Origin: Sulfitobacter dubius
GTDB taxonomy: Bacteria > Pseudomonadota > Alphaproteobacteria > Rhodobacterales > Rhodobacteraceae
NCBI RefSeq assembly: GCF_900113435.1
Contig: NZ_FOPG01000002.1
Span: forward strand, 248,001 to 312,000
Reading direction: 5' to 3'
DNA length: 64,000 nt
In this document: one piece after another, positions 1-8,638 of the stretch
How the letters are laid out: each line of letters starts with the position of its first letter
Numbering within the stretch: the first letter of the stretch is position 1
The notes under the pieces: model-generated
Database searches by the model: none
Told to the model about the DNA's origin: nothing
Seen by the model: the letters and a program-made list of their open reading frames with translations, nothing else
Position numbers and translations under genes: made by a program

Positions 1-569
1 CGGCGATAATAATAGGGCGCTTCGGTGTGCACCACCTGTGCCAGCGGCAGGTCGAATTTCTTGTGAAACAGCTCCAGCCCAGTCAGCGAGCCTGTCACCA
101 GACCAGACCCGTGATACCCACGCCAGCGCGAGATGATTTTCTTCTTCTCGGGGCGGCCAAGGATGTTGTTGTAGTACCAGATCAGCTTGACGTTGGTCTC
201 ATTCGCGTCCGACCCGCCAAGGCCGAAATAGACTTTGCTCATGCCCGCAGGCGCACGGTCGAGGATCATTTTCGACAGGGTGATGCTCGCCTCGGTGCCA
301 TGGCCGACATAGGAGTGGTAATAGGCCAGTTCATGCGCCTGCTCAGCAATCGCCTCGGCGATCTCGGTCCGGCCGTAGCCCACGTTCACGCAGTAGAGAC
401 CGGCAAAAGCGTCGAGCATCTGGTTGCCGTCGCGGTCCGTGATATGGCTGCCTTTGGCGGTCTTGATCACACGGGTCGGGCTTTCGCCACGGGCGTGCTG
501 CGCCAGATGGGTGGAGGGGTGAAAGAAATTTTCACGGTCCCATTGTTCGAGCATATCGTTCTTCAGCAT
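1..569 (-). CDS. doeD: Class III PLP aminotransferase of ectoine catabolism (partial)
   Basis: The N-terminal 189 residues of a class III pyridoxal-phosphate aminotransferase; the C-terminal half, with the PLP lysine, lies outside the window. The visible part has the typical opening of the omega-aminotransferase family: an early DxDGN-like turn (TDRDGNQMLDAFAGLYCVN), then VYFGLGGSDANETNVKL for cofactor binding and the SRWRGYHGSG segment. It starts at ATG 567-569, 48 bases downstream of the doeC stop and on the same strand as doeC and doeX. In this context it is most likely the transaminase that converts L-2,4-diaminobutyrate, released from ectoine, to aspartate semialdehyde (DoeD/Atf). The reaction is inferred from the neighbours; the fold is clear. 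A start five codons later is possible. Confidence 0.8.
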   Translation of the reverse strand, partial: MLKNDMLEQWDRENFFHPSTHLAQHARGESPTRVIKTAKGSHITDRDGNQMLDAFAGLYCVNVGYGRTEIAEAIAEQAHELAYYHSYVGHGTEASITLSKMILDRAPAGMSKVYFGLGGSDANETNVKLIWYYNNILGRPEKKKIISRWRGYHGSGLVTGSLTGLELFHKKFDLPLAQVVHTEAPYYYR

Positions 570-617
570 TGGTCATTCCTTTCTTCCGACGCGCCTTTGC
601 GCCGTATCTTTCAAATC

Positions 618-2102
618 TTAGGCCCAGTCACGGCAGACGTATTTCACTTCCGTAAAGGCTTCGAGCCCCAGCCGCGATCCCTCGCGTCCGATGCCCGATT
701 GTTTCGTCCCGCCAAAGGGGATCGGCGCGCCGGTCACCTTGGTGCGGTTCACGGCCACCATGCCGAAACACAGCGCCCGGCTGGCGCGGTAGATGCGGCG
801 TGGGTCTTGGCTGTGGACATAGGCCACCAACCCGTACTCCGTGTCATTGGCCCGTGTGATCGCCTCATCCTCACTGTCGAAGGCCGCGATGGCGGCCACG
901 GGGCCAAAGGTCTCTTCACGCATGATCAGCGCGTCGGCAGGCACATCCGCCAGCACCGTCGGTTCAAAGAACAGCGGCCCCGCTGCGTGCCGCTTGCCAC
1001 CACAAAGCAGCCGCGCCCCACGGTCAAGCGCATCTTTTACGTGTTCCTCTTGTTTGGCGACCGCCTTTTCGTTCATCAGGGGGCCGATGTCGGGATCATC
1101 CGCGCCGACGCCCACGGTCAGCGCCTGCGTCGCTGCGGCGAACCGCGCGCAGAAGGTCGCATAGCTGTCGCGGGCGATGAAGAAACGGTTGGCGCCGAGG
1201 CAGTCCTGACCGGAGGTGGCGAACTTGGCCTTGATCGCCTCTTCGACCGCGCGGTCCATATCGGCATCATCGAACATGATGAAAGGCGCATGGCCACCGA
1301 GTTCGAGGACCAAGCGTTTCACGCTGTCGGATGCTTGACGATACAGCAGCTTGCCGATCTCAGTAGAGCCGGTGAAAGAGATGGCCCTCACGCGGGTGTC
1401 TTCCATCCATGGTTTCACGATCTCGGGGGCCTCCCCGGTGACGACGTTGAACACGCCTTTCGGCAGCCCTGCCTGTTCGCCCAATTCGGCCAGTGCCAGC
1501 GCCGAGAACGGCGTCTCTGCCGAAGGATGCGCCACCACGGTGCAGCCCGCCGCCAGCGCGGCACCTGCCTTGCGAGTCAGCATGGCGGAAGGGAAGTTCC
1601 ACGGGGTGATCAGCGCGGCTACGCCCACCGGCTCGCGCCAGATTTCCACCTCGGCATCCGGCAGATGCGAGGTGACGCCTTCGATGTTGGGGCGGCGCGC
1701 CTCTTCGGAATAGAACTCAAAGAAAGACGCGGCATAGTCGATCTCGCCGCGCGATTCCGAGATGGGTTTGCCCTGTTCGGCGGTCATGATCCGGGCCAGA
1801 TCCTCACGGTTTTCCAACATCAGATCGCGCCAGCGGCGCAGGATGGCACCACGCTCTTGCGGTAACAGCCCGGCCCAATGGGGAAAGGCAGCATGGGCGG
1901 CATCCACCGCGGCGCGGCTGTCGTCGGCGTTAAGCTTAGCAACCGACCCCAAGACTGCCCCGCTTGCCGGGTCAGTCACCTTGAAGTCATCGCTCTGCGC
2001 GCCAGCAACCCATGCCCCGCCGACATAGGCGAAATGGCGGGCCAGCTCGCCCCGCGTCAGCGCGGGCAGACCATCGGCGGGGGTTGGGATCATCTTGGTC
2101 AT
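618..2102 (-). CDS. doeC: NAD(P)-dependent aldehyde dehydrogenase, DoeC/Ssd type
   Basis: A 494-residue aldehyde dehydrogenase of the succinate-semialdehyde (GabD-like) subgroup, cytosolic, with no signal peptide. Visible motifs are ITPWNFPSAMLTRKAGAAL, the nucleotide-binding FTGSTEIGK, the catalytic-glutamate stretch LELGGHAPF, the catalytic cysteine in FATSGQDCLGANR, and the C-terminal FGGTKQSGIGREG. In the ectoine pathway DoeC oxidises aspartate semialdehyde, made by DoeD, to aspartate. The start has a good ribosome binding site, AGGAGG, seven bases upstream. The gene lies between doeX and doeD on one strand. By sequence alone it could be an ordinary succinate-semialdehyde dehydrogenase; the assignment rests on its place beside the ectoine genes. 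Confidence 0.85.
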   Translation of the reverse strand: MTKMIPTPADGLPALTRGELARHFAYVGGAWVAGAQSDDFKVTDPASGAVLGSVAKLNADDSRAAVDAAHAAFPHWAGLLPQERGAILRRWRDLMLENREDLARIMTAEQGKPISESRGEIDYAASFFEFYSEEARRPNIEGVTSHLPDAEVEIWREPVGVAALITPWNFPSAMLTRKAGAALAAGCTVVAHPSAETPFSALALAELGEQAGLPKGVFNVVTGEAPEIVKPWMEDTRVRAISFTGSTEIGKLLYRQASDSVKRLVLELGGHAPFIMFDDADMDRAVEEAIKAKFATSGQDCLGANRFFIARDSYATFCARFAAATQALTVGVGADDPDIGPLMNEKAVAKQEEHVKDALDRGARLLCGGKRHAAGPLFFEPTVLADVPADALIMREETFGPVAAIAAFDSEDEAITRANDTEYGLVAYVHSQDPRRIYRASRALCFGMVAVNRTKVTGAPIPFGGTKQSGIGREGSRLGLEAFTEVKYVCRDWA

Positions 2103-2230
2103 CGGGCACCTCCTTGGGATGAATTGCCCCGAAGGTAAGACAGGATGCGGCGCGGGTTTGACCGAATATCACACCATCGGCAGGAGGTTTTGCGGCGCAG
2201 CACCCTGCCCGCCGCAAAAACTACGGCGGC

Positions 2231-2722
2231 TCAGCTTTCGTCTTCGGGCAAGAGCTGCGACAGAGGCAGCGGTGCCGATTTGACCGATTTGGTGACAACA
2301 TAGGTGAAATAGCGCGTCAGCCCGGCCTGCTGATCCAGCAGCGCATCCATCAGACGTTGGTAACTGTCGATGTCGCGGGTGACGACCTGTAGCAGATAGT
2401 CAAAACCGCCGCCCAAGGCCCAGCACTGGACGATCTCATCATGCTGCGCGATCACCGCCTCGAACCGCTGAAACGCCTCGGCACGATGATTGCCCAGTTC
2501 GGCCTGCACAAAGACGGTGACATGCGGGGCGATGCGGCGCAGGGCGACATGGGCCTGATAGCCGGTGATGATGCCCGCAGACTCCAACCGCGCCAGCCGT
2601 TCGCCGCAGGCGGTGGGACTTAGATTAACCTTGTCGGCCAGCGCAGATTTGGCGATGCGCCCCTCGCGAGAGAGGATCGACAGCACCGCGATATCGCGTT
2701 TATCCAGTTTGACAAAGCTCAT
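2231..2722 (-). CDS. doeX: AsnC/Lrp-family regulator, DoeX type
   Basis: A 163-residue Lrp/AsnC regulator. An N-terminal helix-turn-helix (LDKRDIAVLSILSREGRIAK, then LSPTACGERLARLESAGII) is followed by a ligand-binding RAM domain (FVQAELG, VQCWALGGGFDYLLQVVTRD). It is the first gene of the leftward doeX-doeC-doeD group, matching the AsnC/DoeX gene next to ectoine-degradation genes in Halomonas and Ruegeria. I chose ATG 2720-2722, because the longer reading frame would run into the palindromic operator region and add 22 residues that do not look like this family. Its start lies about 35 bases from the shared operator, so the MocR regulator may control it too. The effector is not visible. Confidence 0.82.
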   Translation of the reverse strand: MSFVKLDKRDIAVLSILSREGRIAKSALADKVNLSPTACGERLARLESAGIITGYQAHVALRRIAPHVTVFVQAELGNHRAEAFQRFEAVIAQHDEIVQCWALGGGFDYLLQVVTRDIDSYQRLMDALLDQQAGLTRYFTYVVTKSVKSAPLPLSQLLPEDES

Positions 2723-2757
2723 GCCAGTTTCATGAGAGCGCAGGTCAGACTTGTCAA

Positions 2758-2793
2758 TTGTCATGATTGTGGTGATCATCCCGATCATGACAA
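2758..2793. promoter_or_regulatory. Centred palindromic operator between doeX and enuR
   Basis: Two perfect 10-base arms, TTGTCATGAT at 2758-2767 and ATCATGACAA at 2784-2793, flank a central TGATCA at 2773-2778. All three elements share the same centre (2775.5), so the whole 36-base site is one symmetrical structure. Its right arm covers the probable enuR start codon, and it lies about 35 bases from the doeX start. One half of it reappears before uehA. That fits an operator for EnuR acting on itself and perhaps on doeX. Binding is inferred. Confidence 0.6.
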
Positions 2794-4163
2794 AATGGCG
2801 CCCAGACCCCGGTTCCCTGACCCGACCTGCCTACCGATCACTCGTTCAGGCGATTGAAACGGCGATTCAAAATGGCGTGCTCAAACCTGGAGACCGGATG
2901 CCAACGCAGCGCCAACTGGCGTTCGATCTGTCGCTCAGCGTGCAAACCGTCAGCCGCGCCTATGACAAGCTGGTTGAGGCGGGCAAGATCGTCGGAGAAG
3001 TGGGGCGCGGCACCTTTGTGCGTGCGGCGAGCGATGATATCTCCATGCCCTTCGTCAGCCGCAAGGCCGCCGGGCGGTTGCTGGATATGTCGATCCTGAA
3101 ACCCGTGCTGGACCACGCCCATGAAGAGGCGATGCAAAAGACGCTACGCGCGATGGCGCGGTCCCTGCCCCGCGCCATGATGGGCGGGTTTCGCCAAGAC
3201 CTCCGCGCCGGAGACAGCAGCAGCGCGGTGCGGCGCTGGCTCTCGCTTTGTGGGCTGGATCTGGAGGGGATGGCAGTGATCCCGACCAATGGCAGCACCA
3301 GCGCGATGACCGTGGCGATGATGACGGCGGCCCAACCCGGTGATCTGATTGTGAGCGAAGACATCGGCCATCACACCCTGCGCCCCCTCGCCCGCTTTTT
3401 GGGCATCCGCCTGCAAGGAGTAAGCGTCGACGCAGGCGGCATCTGCCCCGAGGCGCTGGAGCGGGTCTGTGCGAAAGAGCCTGTCAAAGCCGTCTACCTG
3501 ATCCCCAACGGGGCCAACCCGCTGGCCTTTACCATGACCGAAAACCGCCGCGCCGCGGTGATCGAGGTGGCACGACGCCATGACCTGCTAATCATCGAAA
3601 ACCAATCATGGGGGCCGCTGCAAGACGCGCCGCCACCGCCGATGGCAGCCATGGCGCCAGAACGGGTGCTCTATTTCACCAGCCTCACCAAATGCCTGAT
3701 GCCGGGGCTGCGGGTCGGTTATCTGGTGGTGCCGGACCACCTTGGGGCATCGGCGGGCAACCGGCATATGGTAACCAATTGGATGGCCACCAATATGATG
3801 ACCGAGATCGCCGGGCGCTGGATCGAAGAAGGCACTGCCCAGACTCTCCTCAACCGTCAGCAACTGGCCCTGCGCGACCGCGCCGATTTCGCCGCAAACG
3901 TCTTTCGCGGGCTCGACATGCGCACCAGCCCAAACGGGCTGCATCTTTGGCTGCCCTGCCACGACACCTACGAAGAGGCCGAACTGGTCAAATCCATCCG
4001 CGAGAGCGGCGTCGCCGTGGCCAATGGAGCCAGTTTCGCCATCGGCCCACCAGACCGCCACCCGGGGCTTCGCGTCTCGATCGGGGGGCAATCCTTTCCC
4101 GAATTTGCCCGCGGGATTCGCATGATCGATGTAAGATTACGCAACAGGGGTAGGACGGAGTGA
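2787..4163 (+). CDS. enuR: MocR/GntR-type PLP-dependent regulator of ectoine use
   Basis: A 458-residue MocR-family regulator. An N-terminal winged helix (about residues 10-75: AYRSLVQAIETAI, then MPTQRQLAFDLSLSVQTVSRAYDKL and GEVGRGTFV) is joined to a class I aminotransferase-like effector domain. That domain keeps the PLP region IIENQSWGPL and the putative PLP-binding lysine in YFTSLTKCLMPGLRVGYL. With the ATG at 2787 this lysine is residue 302, which to my recollection is the number reported for the PLP lysine of Ruegeria EnuR and supports this start. Upstream TTG (2751) or ATG (2763) starts are possible. EnuR is known to repress ectoine-use genes and to be relieved when ectoine breakdown products such as diaminobutyrate derivatives react with its PLP. 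It is divergent from doeX and leads into uehA. Confidence 0.88.
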   Translation: MTKWRPDPGSLTRPAYRSLVQAIETAIQNGVLKPGDRMPTQRQLAFDLSLSVQTVSRAYDKLVEAGKIVGEVGRGTFVRAASDDISMPFVSRKAAGRLLDMSILKPVLDHAHEEAMQKTLRAMARSLPRAMMGGFRQDLRAGDSSSAVRRWLSLCGLDLEGMAVIPTNGSTSAMTVAMMTAAQPGDLIVSEDIGHHTLRPLARFLGIRLQGVSVDAGGICPEALERVCAKEPVKAVYLIPNGANPLAFTMTENRRAAVIEVARRHDLLIIENQSWGPLQDAPPPPMAAMAPERVLYFTSLTKCLMPGLRVGYLVVPDHLGASAGNRHMVTNWMATNMMTEIAGRWIEEGTAQTLLNRQQLALRDRADFAANVFRGLDMRTSPNGLHLWLPCHDTYEEAELVKSIRESGVAVANGASFAIGPPDRHPGLRVSIGGQSFPEFARGIRMIDVRLRNRGRTE

Positions 4164-4181
4164 CTGTGAGAGCGTCTCAAA

Positions 4182-4232
4182 TTGTCATGGATCAATATTC
4201 ACATTGACATGATTGGGATCGGTTTAAATGAT
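4182..4232 (+). promoter_or_regulatory. Probable uehA promoter with repeated EnuR-like half sites
   Basis: Between enuR and uehA there are two direct copies of a TTGWCATGRT-like box: TTGTCATGGAT from 4182 and TTGACATGATT from 4204, 22 bases apart (two helical turns). The second continues into GGGAT as in the doeX-enuR palindrome read on the other strand. The second copy also contains a consensus TTGACA at 4204-4209, followed after 17 bases by AATGAT (4227-4232), a fair -35/-10 pair. A regulator bound here would compete with RNA polymerase. Inferred from sequence only. Confidence 0.5.
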
Positions 4233-4300
4233 CTAGCAGTCAGGACATTAGTTTCGCTGCGGCCTTTGTGCTGCGCGGGCAATAAATGAAAGGGAGTAAC

Positions 4301-5311
4301 ATGGCTATTTTCAAGACCGTTATCACCGGGGGTATCCTCGCAGCCGTGACGAGTGTCGCAGGCGCGGCCTCGGCAGACACATGGCGCTATGCATTCGAAG
4401 AGGCACTGGACGAAGTGCAGGGCAAATACGCCCAGAAATTCAAAGAAGAAGTCGAAGCGAACTCCGACCACGAAGTTCAGCTTTTCCCATACGGCACCTT
4501 GGGTGAATCCGTCGACACGATGGAGCAGGCGCAGGCCGGCATCTTGCAGTTCGTGGACCAGTCGCCCGGCTTCACCGGCGCGCTGATCCCCGAGGCGCAA
4601 GTCTTCTTCGTGCCTTACCTGCTGCCGCAGGACGGTGAGCAACTCAACGAGTTCTTCCGCACCTCCAAGGCCATCAACGAGATGTTCCCCGCGCTCTATG
4701 CAGAGCAAGGTCTGGAACTGCTCAGAATGTTCCCCGAAGGCGAGGTCTGCATGACCACGCAAGAGCCGGTCAAAACGCCCGAAGACCTCAACGAGGTCAA
4801 GTTCCGCGTCATGACCAACCCGCTTTTGGTGGAGAGCTACAAAGCCTTTGGCGCGACGCCAACACCGCTGCCATGGGGCGAAGTCTATGGCGCGATGCAG
4901 ACCGGCATCATCCAAGGTCAGGAAAACCCGGGCTTCTATCTGGAATCCACCAAGATGTATGAGGTGACAGACGTCATCACCTGCATCGGCCACAACAACT
5001 TCACCACCGCTGTGATGGCCAACAAGGATTTCTATGACGGCCTGTCCGATGAGGACAAAGAGGTTGTGCAGAACGCTTCTGACGCGGCATTCGATTATAT
5101 CCTCGAATACCAGTCCGGCCTGCAGGAAAAGTCGCTGGAAAACATCGCAGCGGCGAAGCCTGACATGCAGATCAACATCCTGTCCGAAGAAGAGCGCCAG
5201 CCCTTCAAAGACAAGGCTGCATCGGTCGAAGAAGCCTTTATCGAGATGACAGGCGACAGCGGCAAGGAAATCCTTGAGCAATTCAAGGCCGACCTCGAAG
5301 CCGTTAAGTAA
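4301..5311 (+). CDS. uehA: TRAP transporter solute-binding protein for ectoine/hydroxyectoine
   Basis: A 336-residue periplasmic substrate-binding protein of the DctP family. It starts with a Sec signal peptide (AIFKTVITGGILAAVTSVAG, probable cleavage after ASA before DTWRYAFEEA). Family features include the early FPYGTLGESVDTMEQAQAG region and the conserved FRVMTNPLLVESYKAFGATPTPLPWGE segment with the arginine expected to hold the solute carboxylate. The second ATG (4301) is chosen because AGGGAG lies just before it and it gives a clean signal peptide. It is the first gene of uehABC and captures ectoine for import as a nutrient. Position between enuR and the ectoine hydrolase genes supports the substrate. 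Confidence 0.9.
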   Translation: MAIFKTVITGGILAAVTSVAGAASADTWRYAFEEALDEVQGKYAQKFKEEVEANSDHEVQLFPYGTLGESVDTMEQAQAGILQFVDQSPGFTGALIPEAQVFFVPYLLPQDGEQLNEFFRTSKAINEMFPALYAEQGLELLRMFPEGEVCMTTQEPVKTPEDLNEVKFRVMTNPLLVESYKAFGATPTPLPWGEVYGAMQTGIIQGQENPGFYLESTKMYEVTDVITCIGHNNFTTAVMANKDFYDGLSDEDKEVVQNASDAAFDYILEYQSGLQEKSLENIAAAKPDMQINILSEEERQPFKDKAASVEEAFIEMTGDSGKEILEQFKADLEAVK

Positions 5312-5321
5312 ACGCATCCTT

Positions 5322-5358
5322 TCACCCTCCGGCACTGTCCGGGGGGTGACCTTATTTT
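5322..5358 (+). terminator. Terminator-like hairpin after the binding-protein gene
   Basis: Eleven-base arms, TCACCCTCCGG (5322-5332) and CCGGGGGGTGA (5339-5349), pair with a single wobble and a six-base loop, followed by CCTTATTTT. It sits 10 bases after the uehA stop, inside the operon. It probably stabilises the uehA message or attenuates read-through, so that more binding protein than permease is made. Confidence 0.6.
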
Positions 5359-5387
5359 GAAGCGATCCATTTTGAACCATTCACGGG

Positions 5388-6026
5388 ATGACGCCGGTGA
5401 CGGAAGACAACCACAGTTCGCAACTGCAATCGCAGGCAGATACCACCGGCACCGATGACGCCCCCGTGGGCACCTATAAATCCACCCTCCCCGGCCCTTT
5501 GGGCACAATCGACAACGCCATCAGCTGGCTTGAGTCTGTGATGCTCGCCGCTGGTGTTTTGCTGATGGCGGCCAATACGATTGCCAATGTGGTGGGCCGT
5601 TTCGTCTTTCAAAGCTCGATCTTCTTTTCCGAAGAGCTGAACAGCATCCTGATCATCCTCATCACCTTCGCGGGCATCTCCTATGCCGCGCGGCACGGGC
5701 GGCATATTCGCATGTCGGCGATTTTCGACGCCCTGCCCCCGCGCCCCCGCAAGGTGCTGATGATCTTTATCGCCTTCGTCACCGCCATCTTCATGTTCGG
5801 CCTCGCGTGGTACGCGCTGCAATATATCATGACCCAAGCCGGGCGTGGCCGCCTGCTGCCTGCGCTGCAAGTGCCGGTCTGGTGGACGCTGGTCTGGGTG
5901 CCCTTCGGCTTCTTCATGACCGGGCTGCAATACCTGCTGACCGCCATCAAGAACATCATCGAGCCTGATATTTACCTGTCGACCAGCGTGCTGGAAGGCT
6001 ACGACGACAACGAGCGGGAGGTCTAA
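5388..6026 (+). CDS. uehB: TRAP transporter small membrane subunit (DctQ)
   Basis: A 212-residue small integral membrane subunit of a tripartite ATP-independent transporter. About 45 polar N-terminal residues precede four predicted membrane segments: around [59 protein letters not shown] and [20 protein letters not shown]. The family signature RHGRHIRM follows the second segment. It lies after an intercistronic hairpin downstream of uehA and three bases before uehC, whose ribosome binding site is in its last codons. It works with UehC as the cytoplasmic-membrane part of the sodium-driven ectoine importer. The N-terminal extension is somewhat long, and a later start cannot be excluded. Confidence 0.88.
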   Translation: MTPVTEDNHSSQLQSQADTTGTDDAPVGTYKSTLPGPLGTIDNAISWLESVMLAAGVLLMAANTIANVVGRFVFQSSIFFSEELNSILIILITFAGISYAARHGRHIRMSAIFDALPPRPRKVLMIFIAFVTAIFMFGLAWYALQYIMTQAGRGRLLPALQVPVWWTLVWVPFGFFMTGLQYLLTAIKNIIEPDIYLSTSVLEGYDDNEREV

Positions 6027-6029
6027 GCG

Positions 6030-7316
6030 ATGGCTACTACCATTTTCTCCATCATGGTCGTCCTGCTGCTGCTCGGCTTTCCCATGATGATCCCGCTGAT
6101 CGTCGGCGCGTTTGTTGGCTTCTATTCCCTCTTCGGCGGTTTCGGCCAGCTTGAGACGATGGTGCAGCAGATGATGGCTGGCGTCCGGCCCGCCTCGCTG
6201 ATCGCCGTGCCGATGTTCATCTTTGCCGCCGATATCATGACGCGCGGCCAGTCCGCCGGGCGGCTGATCGACATGGTGATGTCTTTCGTCGGCCATATGA
6301 AGGGCGGTCTTGCGGTCGCCACCGCCGCAGCCTGCACCATGTTCGGCGCGGTCTCGGGCTCCACTCAGGCGACGGTCGTCGCCGTCGGCTCCCCCCTGCG
6401 GCCCCGGATGCTGAAAGCGGGCTACAAAGACAGCTTTGTGCTGGCGCTGATCGTGAACTCCTCCGACATCGCTTTCCTGATCCCGCCCTCCATCGGGATG
6501 ATCATCTACGGCGTCGTCTCTAACACATCCATTGCAGAACTATTCATCGCGGGCATCGGGCCGGGCCTGCTGATCCTCGCGCTGTTTTCGGTCTATTCGG
6601 TGATCTACGCCTACCGCCACAACGTCCCTACGGAAGAGAAAGCCACATGGGGCGAGCGTGCCCGCGCGGTACAACAAGCGCTTTGGCCGCTGGGCTTCCC
6701 GGCGATCATCATCGGCGGCATCTACGGCGGTGTTTTCTCTCCGACCGAAGCGGCGGCGGCCTGTGTGCTCTATGCCATCTTCCTTGAGATGATCGTCTTT
6801 CGTGAGATCGACTTTGCGGGCATCTATGAGACGGCGAAATCCACCGGGCTTATCACCGCCGTGGTCTTCATCCTTGTTGCGGCGGGCGCGGCCTTTTCTT
6901 GGGTGATCTCTTTCGCGCAAATCCCGCAGGCGGTTTTGGCGGGCATCGGGATCGACAGCATGGGGCCGATTGGGGTGCTCTTTGTGATCTCCATCGCCTT
7001 CTTTATCGGCTGTATGTTCGTGGACCCGATCGTGGTGATCCTCGTCTTCGTGCCGATCTTTGCGCCGGTGGTCGACTCGGTTGGCCTTGATCCGGTGCTG
7101 GTCGGCACGGTCATCACGCTGCAAGTCGCCATCGGCTCGGCCACGCCGCCCTTCGGGTGTGACATCTTCACTGCCATCGCGGTCTTCAAACGGCCCTATA
7201 TGGAGGTCATCCGCGGCACCCCGCCTTTCATCATCATGTTGCTGAGCGTCTCGGTTGCCCTGATCTTCTTCCCACAGATCGCCCTGTTCCTGCGCGATCT
7301 GGCTTTTGCGAAATAA
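6030..7316 (+). CDS. uehC: TRAP transporter large permease (DctM)
   Basis: A 428-residue large membrane subunit of the TRAP transporter, with many hydrophobic segments along its length. Family hallmarks are visible: the opening MVVLLLLGFPMMIPLIVGAF, the AVSGSTQATVVAVGSPLRPRM loop, the NSSDIAFLIPPSIGMIIYGV motif, and the C-terminal GSATPPFGCDIFTAIAV. GGGAGG in the end of uehB lies at a good distance before the ATG, so translation is probably coupled. It forms the ion-coupled path through which UehA-delivered ectoine enters the cell. Confidence 0.92.
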   Translation: MATTIFSIMVVLLLLGFPMMIPLIVGAFVGFYSLFGGFGQLETMVQQMMAGVRPASLIAVPMFIFAADIMTRGQSAGRLIDMVMSFVGHMKGGLAVATAAACTMFGAVSGSTQATVVAVGSPLRPRMLKAGYKDSFVLALIVNSSDIAFLIPPSIGMIIYGVVSNTSIAELFIAGIGPGLLILALFSVYSVIYAYRHNVPTEEKATWGERARAVQQALWPLGFPAIIIGGIYGGVFSPTEAAAACVLYAIFLEMIVFREIDFAGIYETAKSTGLITAVVFILVAAGAAFSWVISFAQIPQAVLAGIGIDSMGPIGVLFVISIAFFIGCMFVDPIVVILVFVPIFAPVVDSVGLDPVLVGTVITLQVAIGSATPPFGCDIFTAIAVFKRPYMEVIRGTPPFIIMLLSVSVALIFFPQIALFLRDLAFAK

Positions 7317-7328
7317 GAGGAGAGCGTC

Positions 7329-7769
7329 ATGTTCACCCATATCCTCGCCCCCTATGACGGCTCGGTGAATGCCGACCGCGCATTGATGAAGGCGGCAGAG
7401 ATAGCCAATCTGACCGGGGCAAAGGTGACGCTGCTGACGATCTACCGGCATCATTCGATGCTGGAGGCGTCGCTGTCGATGGTGCGGGTGAACGATCCGG
7501 GCAATATCGACGATGCGATGCAGGCCCATGCGACCGAGATCATCAGCCACGGCAAACAGTTGATGAAAGACGCAGGCGTCGAGAATGTACGCGCTTTCGT
7601 GCGCTCGGGCCGACCGGCGCGGGCGGTGACCGAATTCGCCAAGAAACATGATGCCGATCTTATCGTCATCGGCTCTCGCGGGTTGGGGGCGACAGGCGAT
7701 AGCTATCTGCTGGGATCGGTGTCACACAAAGTCACGGGGCTTGCGAAATGCCCTGTGCTTGTCGTCTAG
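7329..7769 (+). CDS. uehD: Universal stress protein of the ectoine TRAP operon (TeaD-like)
   Basis: A 146-residue single-domain UspA protein, cytosolic. It has the N-terminal ILAPYDGSVNADRALMKAAEIA strand and aspartate, and the C-terminal nucleotide-binding loop IVIGSRGLGATGDSYLLGSV. The loop reads G-2X-G-10X-GS, one residue longer than the usual 9X spacing of ATP-binding Usp proteins. AGAGGAGAG precedes the start, 12 bases after uehC. In Halomonas the homologous TeaD binds ATP and tunes the ectoine TRAP transporter, and the same role is likely here. The longer loop could alter nucleotide binding, so ATP binding should not be taken for granted. Confidence 0.82.
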   Translation: MFTHILAPYDGSVNADRALMKAAEIANLTGAKVTLLTIYRHHSMLEASLSMVRVNDPGNIDDAMQAHATEIISHGKQLMKDAGVENVRAFVRSGRPARAVTEFAKKHDADLIVIGSRGLGATGDSYLLGSVSHKVTGLAKCPVLVV

Positions 7770-7786
7770 ATCAAAGGAATATTCAG

Positions 7787-8578
7787 GTGACACCCCCTGT
7801 GCAAAGCGAAACGCTTGACTGCCGTTTGCGTGAAGATGATCCCGTGCGCCTTGGCGCGATGCTGCTGTCGACCGACATGACCTTTGAGCGTGACGCCGCA
7901 CGGTTGATCGACCCCGCGCAGGCCGCATTGCATGTGGCGCGGATCGCGTTTGAGAACCCCACCACCCCCGAGCGCCTGCGCGCCATGACCCCCGATATGG
8001 CCCGCACAGCGGCGCTGCTGGTGCCGGGGATCAAGCTTTCGGCCATCGCCTTTTGCTGCACCTCGGCCTCTGTCGCCATCGGTAATCCTGCGGTACGCGA
8101 GGCCATCGGCGAAGGGCTCCCCGGCGTGCCGGTCATCACCCCCGCCTCTGCCGCTATCGCGGGTTTTGCAGCACTTGGCGTGAAACGTGTGGCAATGCTC
8201 ACCCCCTATTTACCTGAAACCGCCGCCCCCCTCGCCGCCTATTTCGAGGAACAAGGCCTACAGGTCATGCGCAACGGCGCATTCGGGTTGGAAGACGACC
8301 GCGACATGGCGCGGATCGACGACGAAAGCATCATCAACGGCGCCAAAGCACTGGACGGAGCGGAAGTAGAGGCATTTTTCCTCTCCTGCACGTCTTTGCG
8401 CGGTGTCGACGTGATCGACCGGATCGAAGCCGCTTTGGGCAAGCCGGTCGTGACCTCCAACCAAGCGCTGTGCTGGGCATTGCAACGGATGGGCGGGCTG
8501 TCAGGCCGTCCCGATGGCTATGGCCGTCTGTTCGACTGCGACATGCCAAACGTCCATGCACAGGGCATCATTCCGTGA
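7787..8578 (+). CDS. eutA: EutA-type Asp/Glu racemase-superfamily protein
   Basis: A 263-residue cytosolic protein of the aspartate/glutamate racemase, maleate isomerase and arylmalonate decarboxylase superfamily. Two candidate catalytic cysteine sites are present: AIAFCCTSAS near residue 90, and FFLSCTSLRG about 110 residues later. These sit where the two-cysteine members carry theirs. I use the GTG at 7787, which has AAAGGA at a good distance; the longer frame would overlap the usp gene. EutA is linked to use of 5-hydroxyectoine together with EutB and EutC, but neither partner is next to it here: the next gene is doeA. Its function alone is therefore unclear. It may be a remnant, or may act with partners encoded elsewhere. 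Confidence 0.78.
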   Translation: MTPPVQSETLDCRLREDDPVRLGAMLLSTDMTFERDAARLIDPAQAALHVARIAFENPTTPERLRAMTPDMARTAALLVPGIKLSAIAFCCTSASVAIGNPAVREAIGEGLPGVPVITPASAAIAGFAALGVKRVAMLTPYLPETAAPLAAYFEEQGLQVMRNGAFGLEDDRDMARIDDESIINGAKALDGAEVEAFFLSCTSLRGVDVIDRIEAALGKPVVTSNQALCWALQRMGGLSGRPDGYGRLFDCDMPNVHAQGIIP

Positions 8579-8638
8579 TCCCGGCCCCTCTGGCCGGATC
8601 ACAATATTCGGGTAACCAGACATGAAAGGGGCTGGCCT

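Noticed and set aside
27-1865. A 612-codon open frame on the plus strand opposite doeC and doeD
   Set aside because: It mirrors the codon pattern of two clear genes on the other strand. Its translation is Arg/His-rich with no recognisable domain. Such long antisense frames are common in GC-rich DNA.
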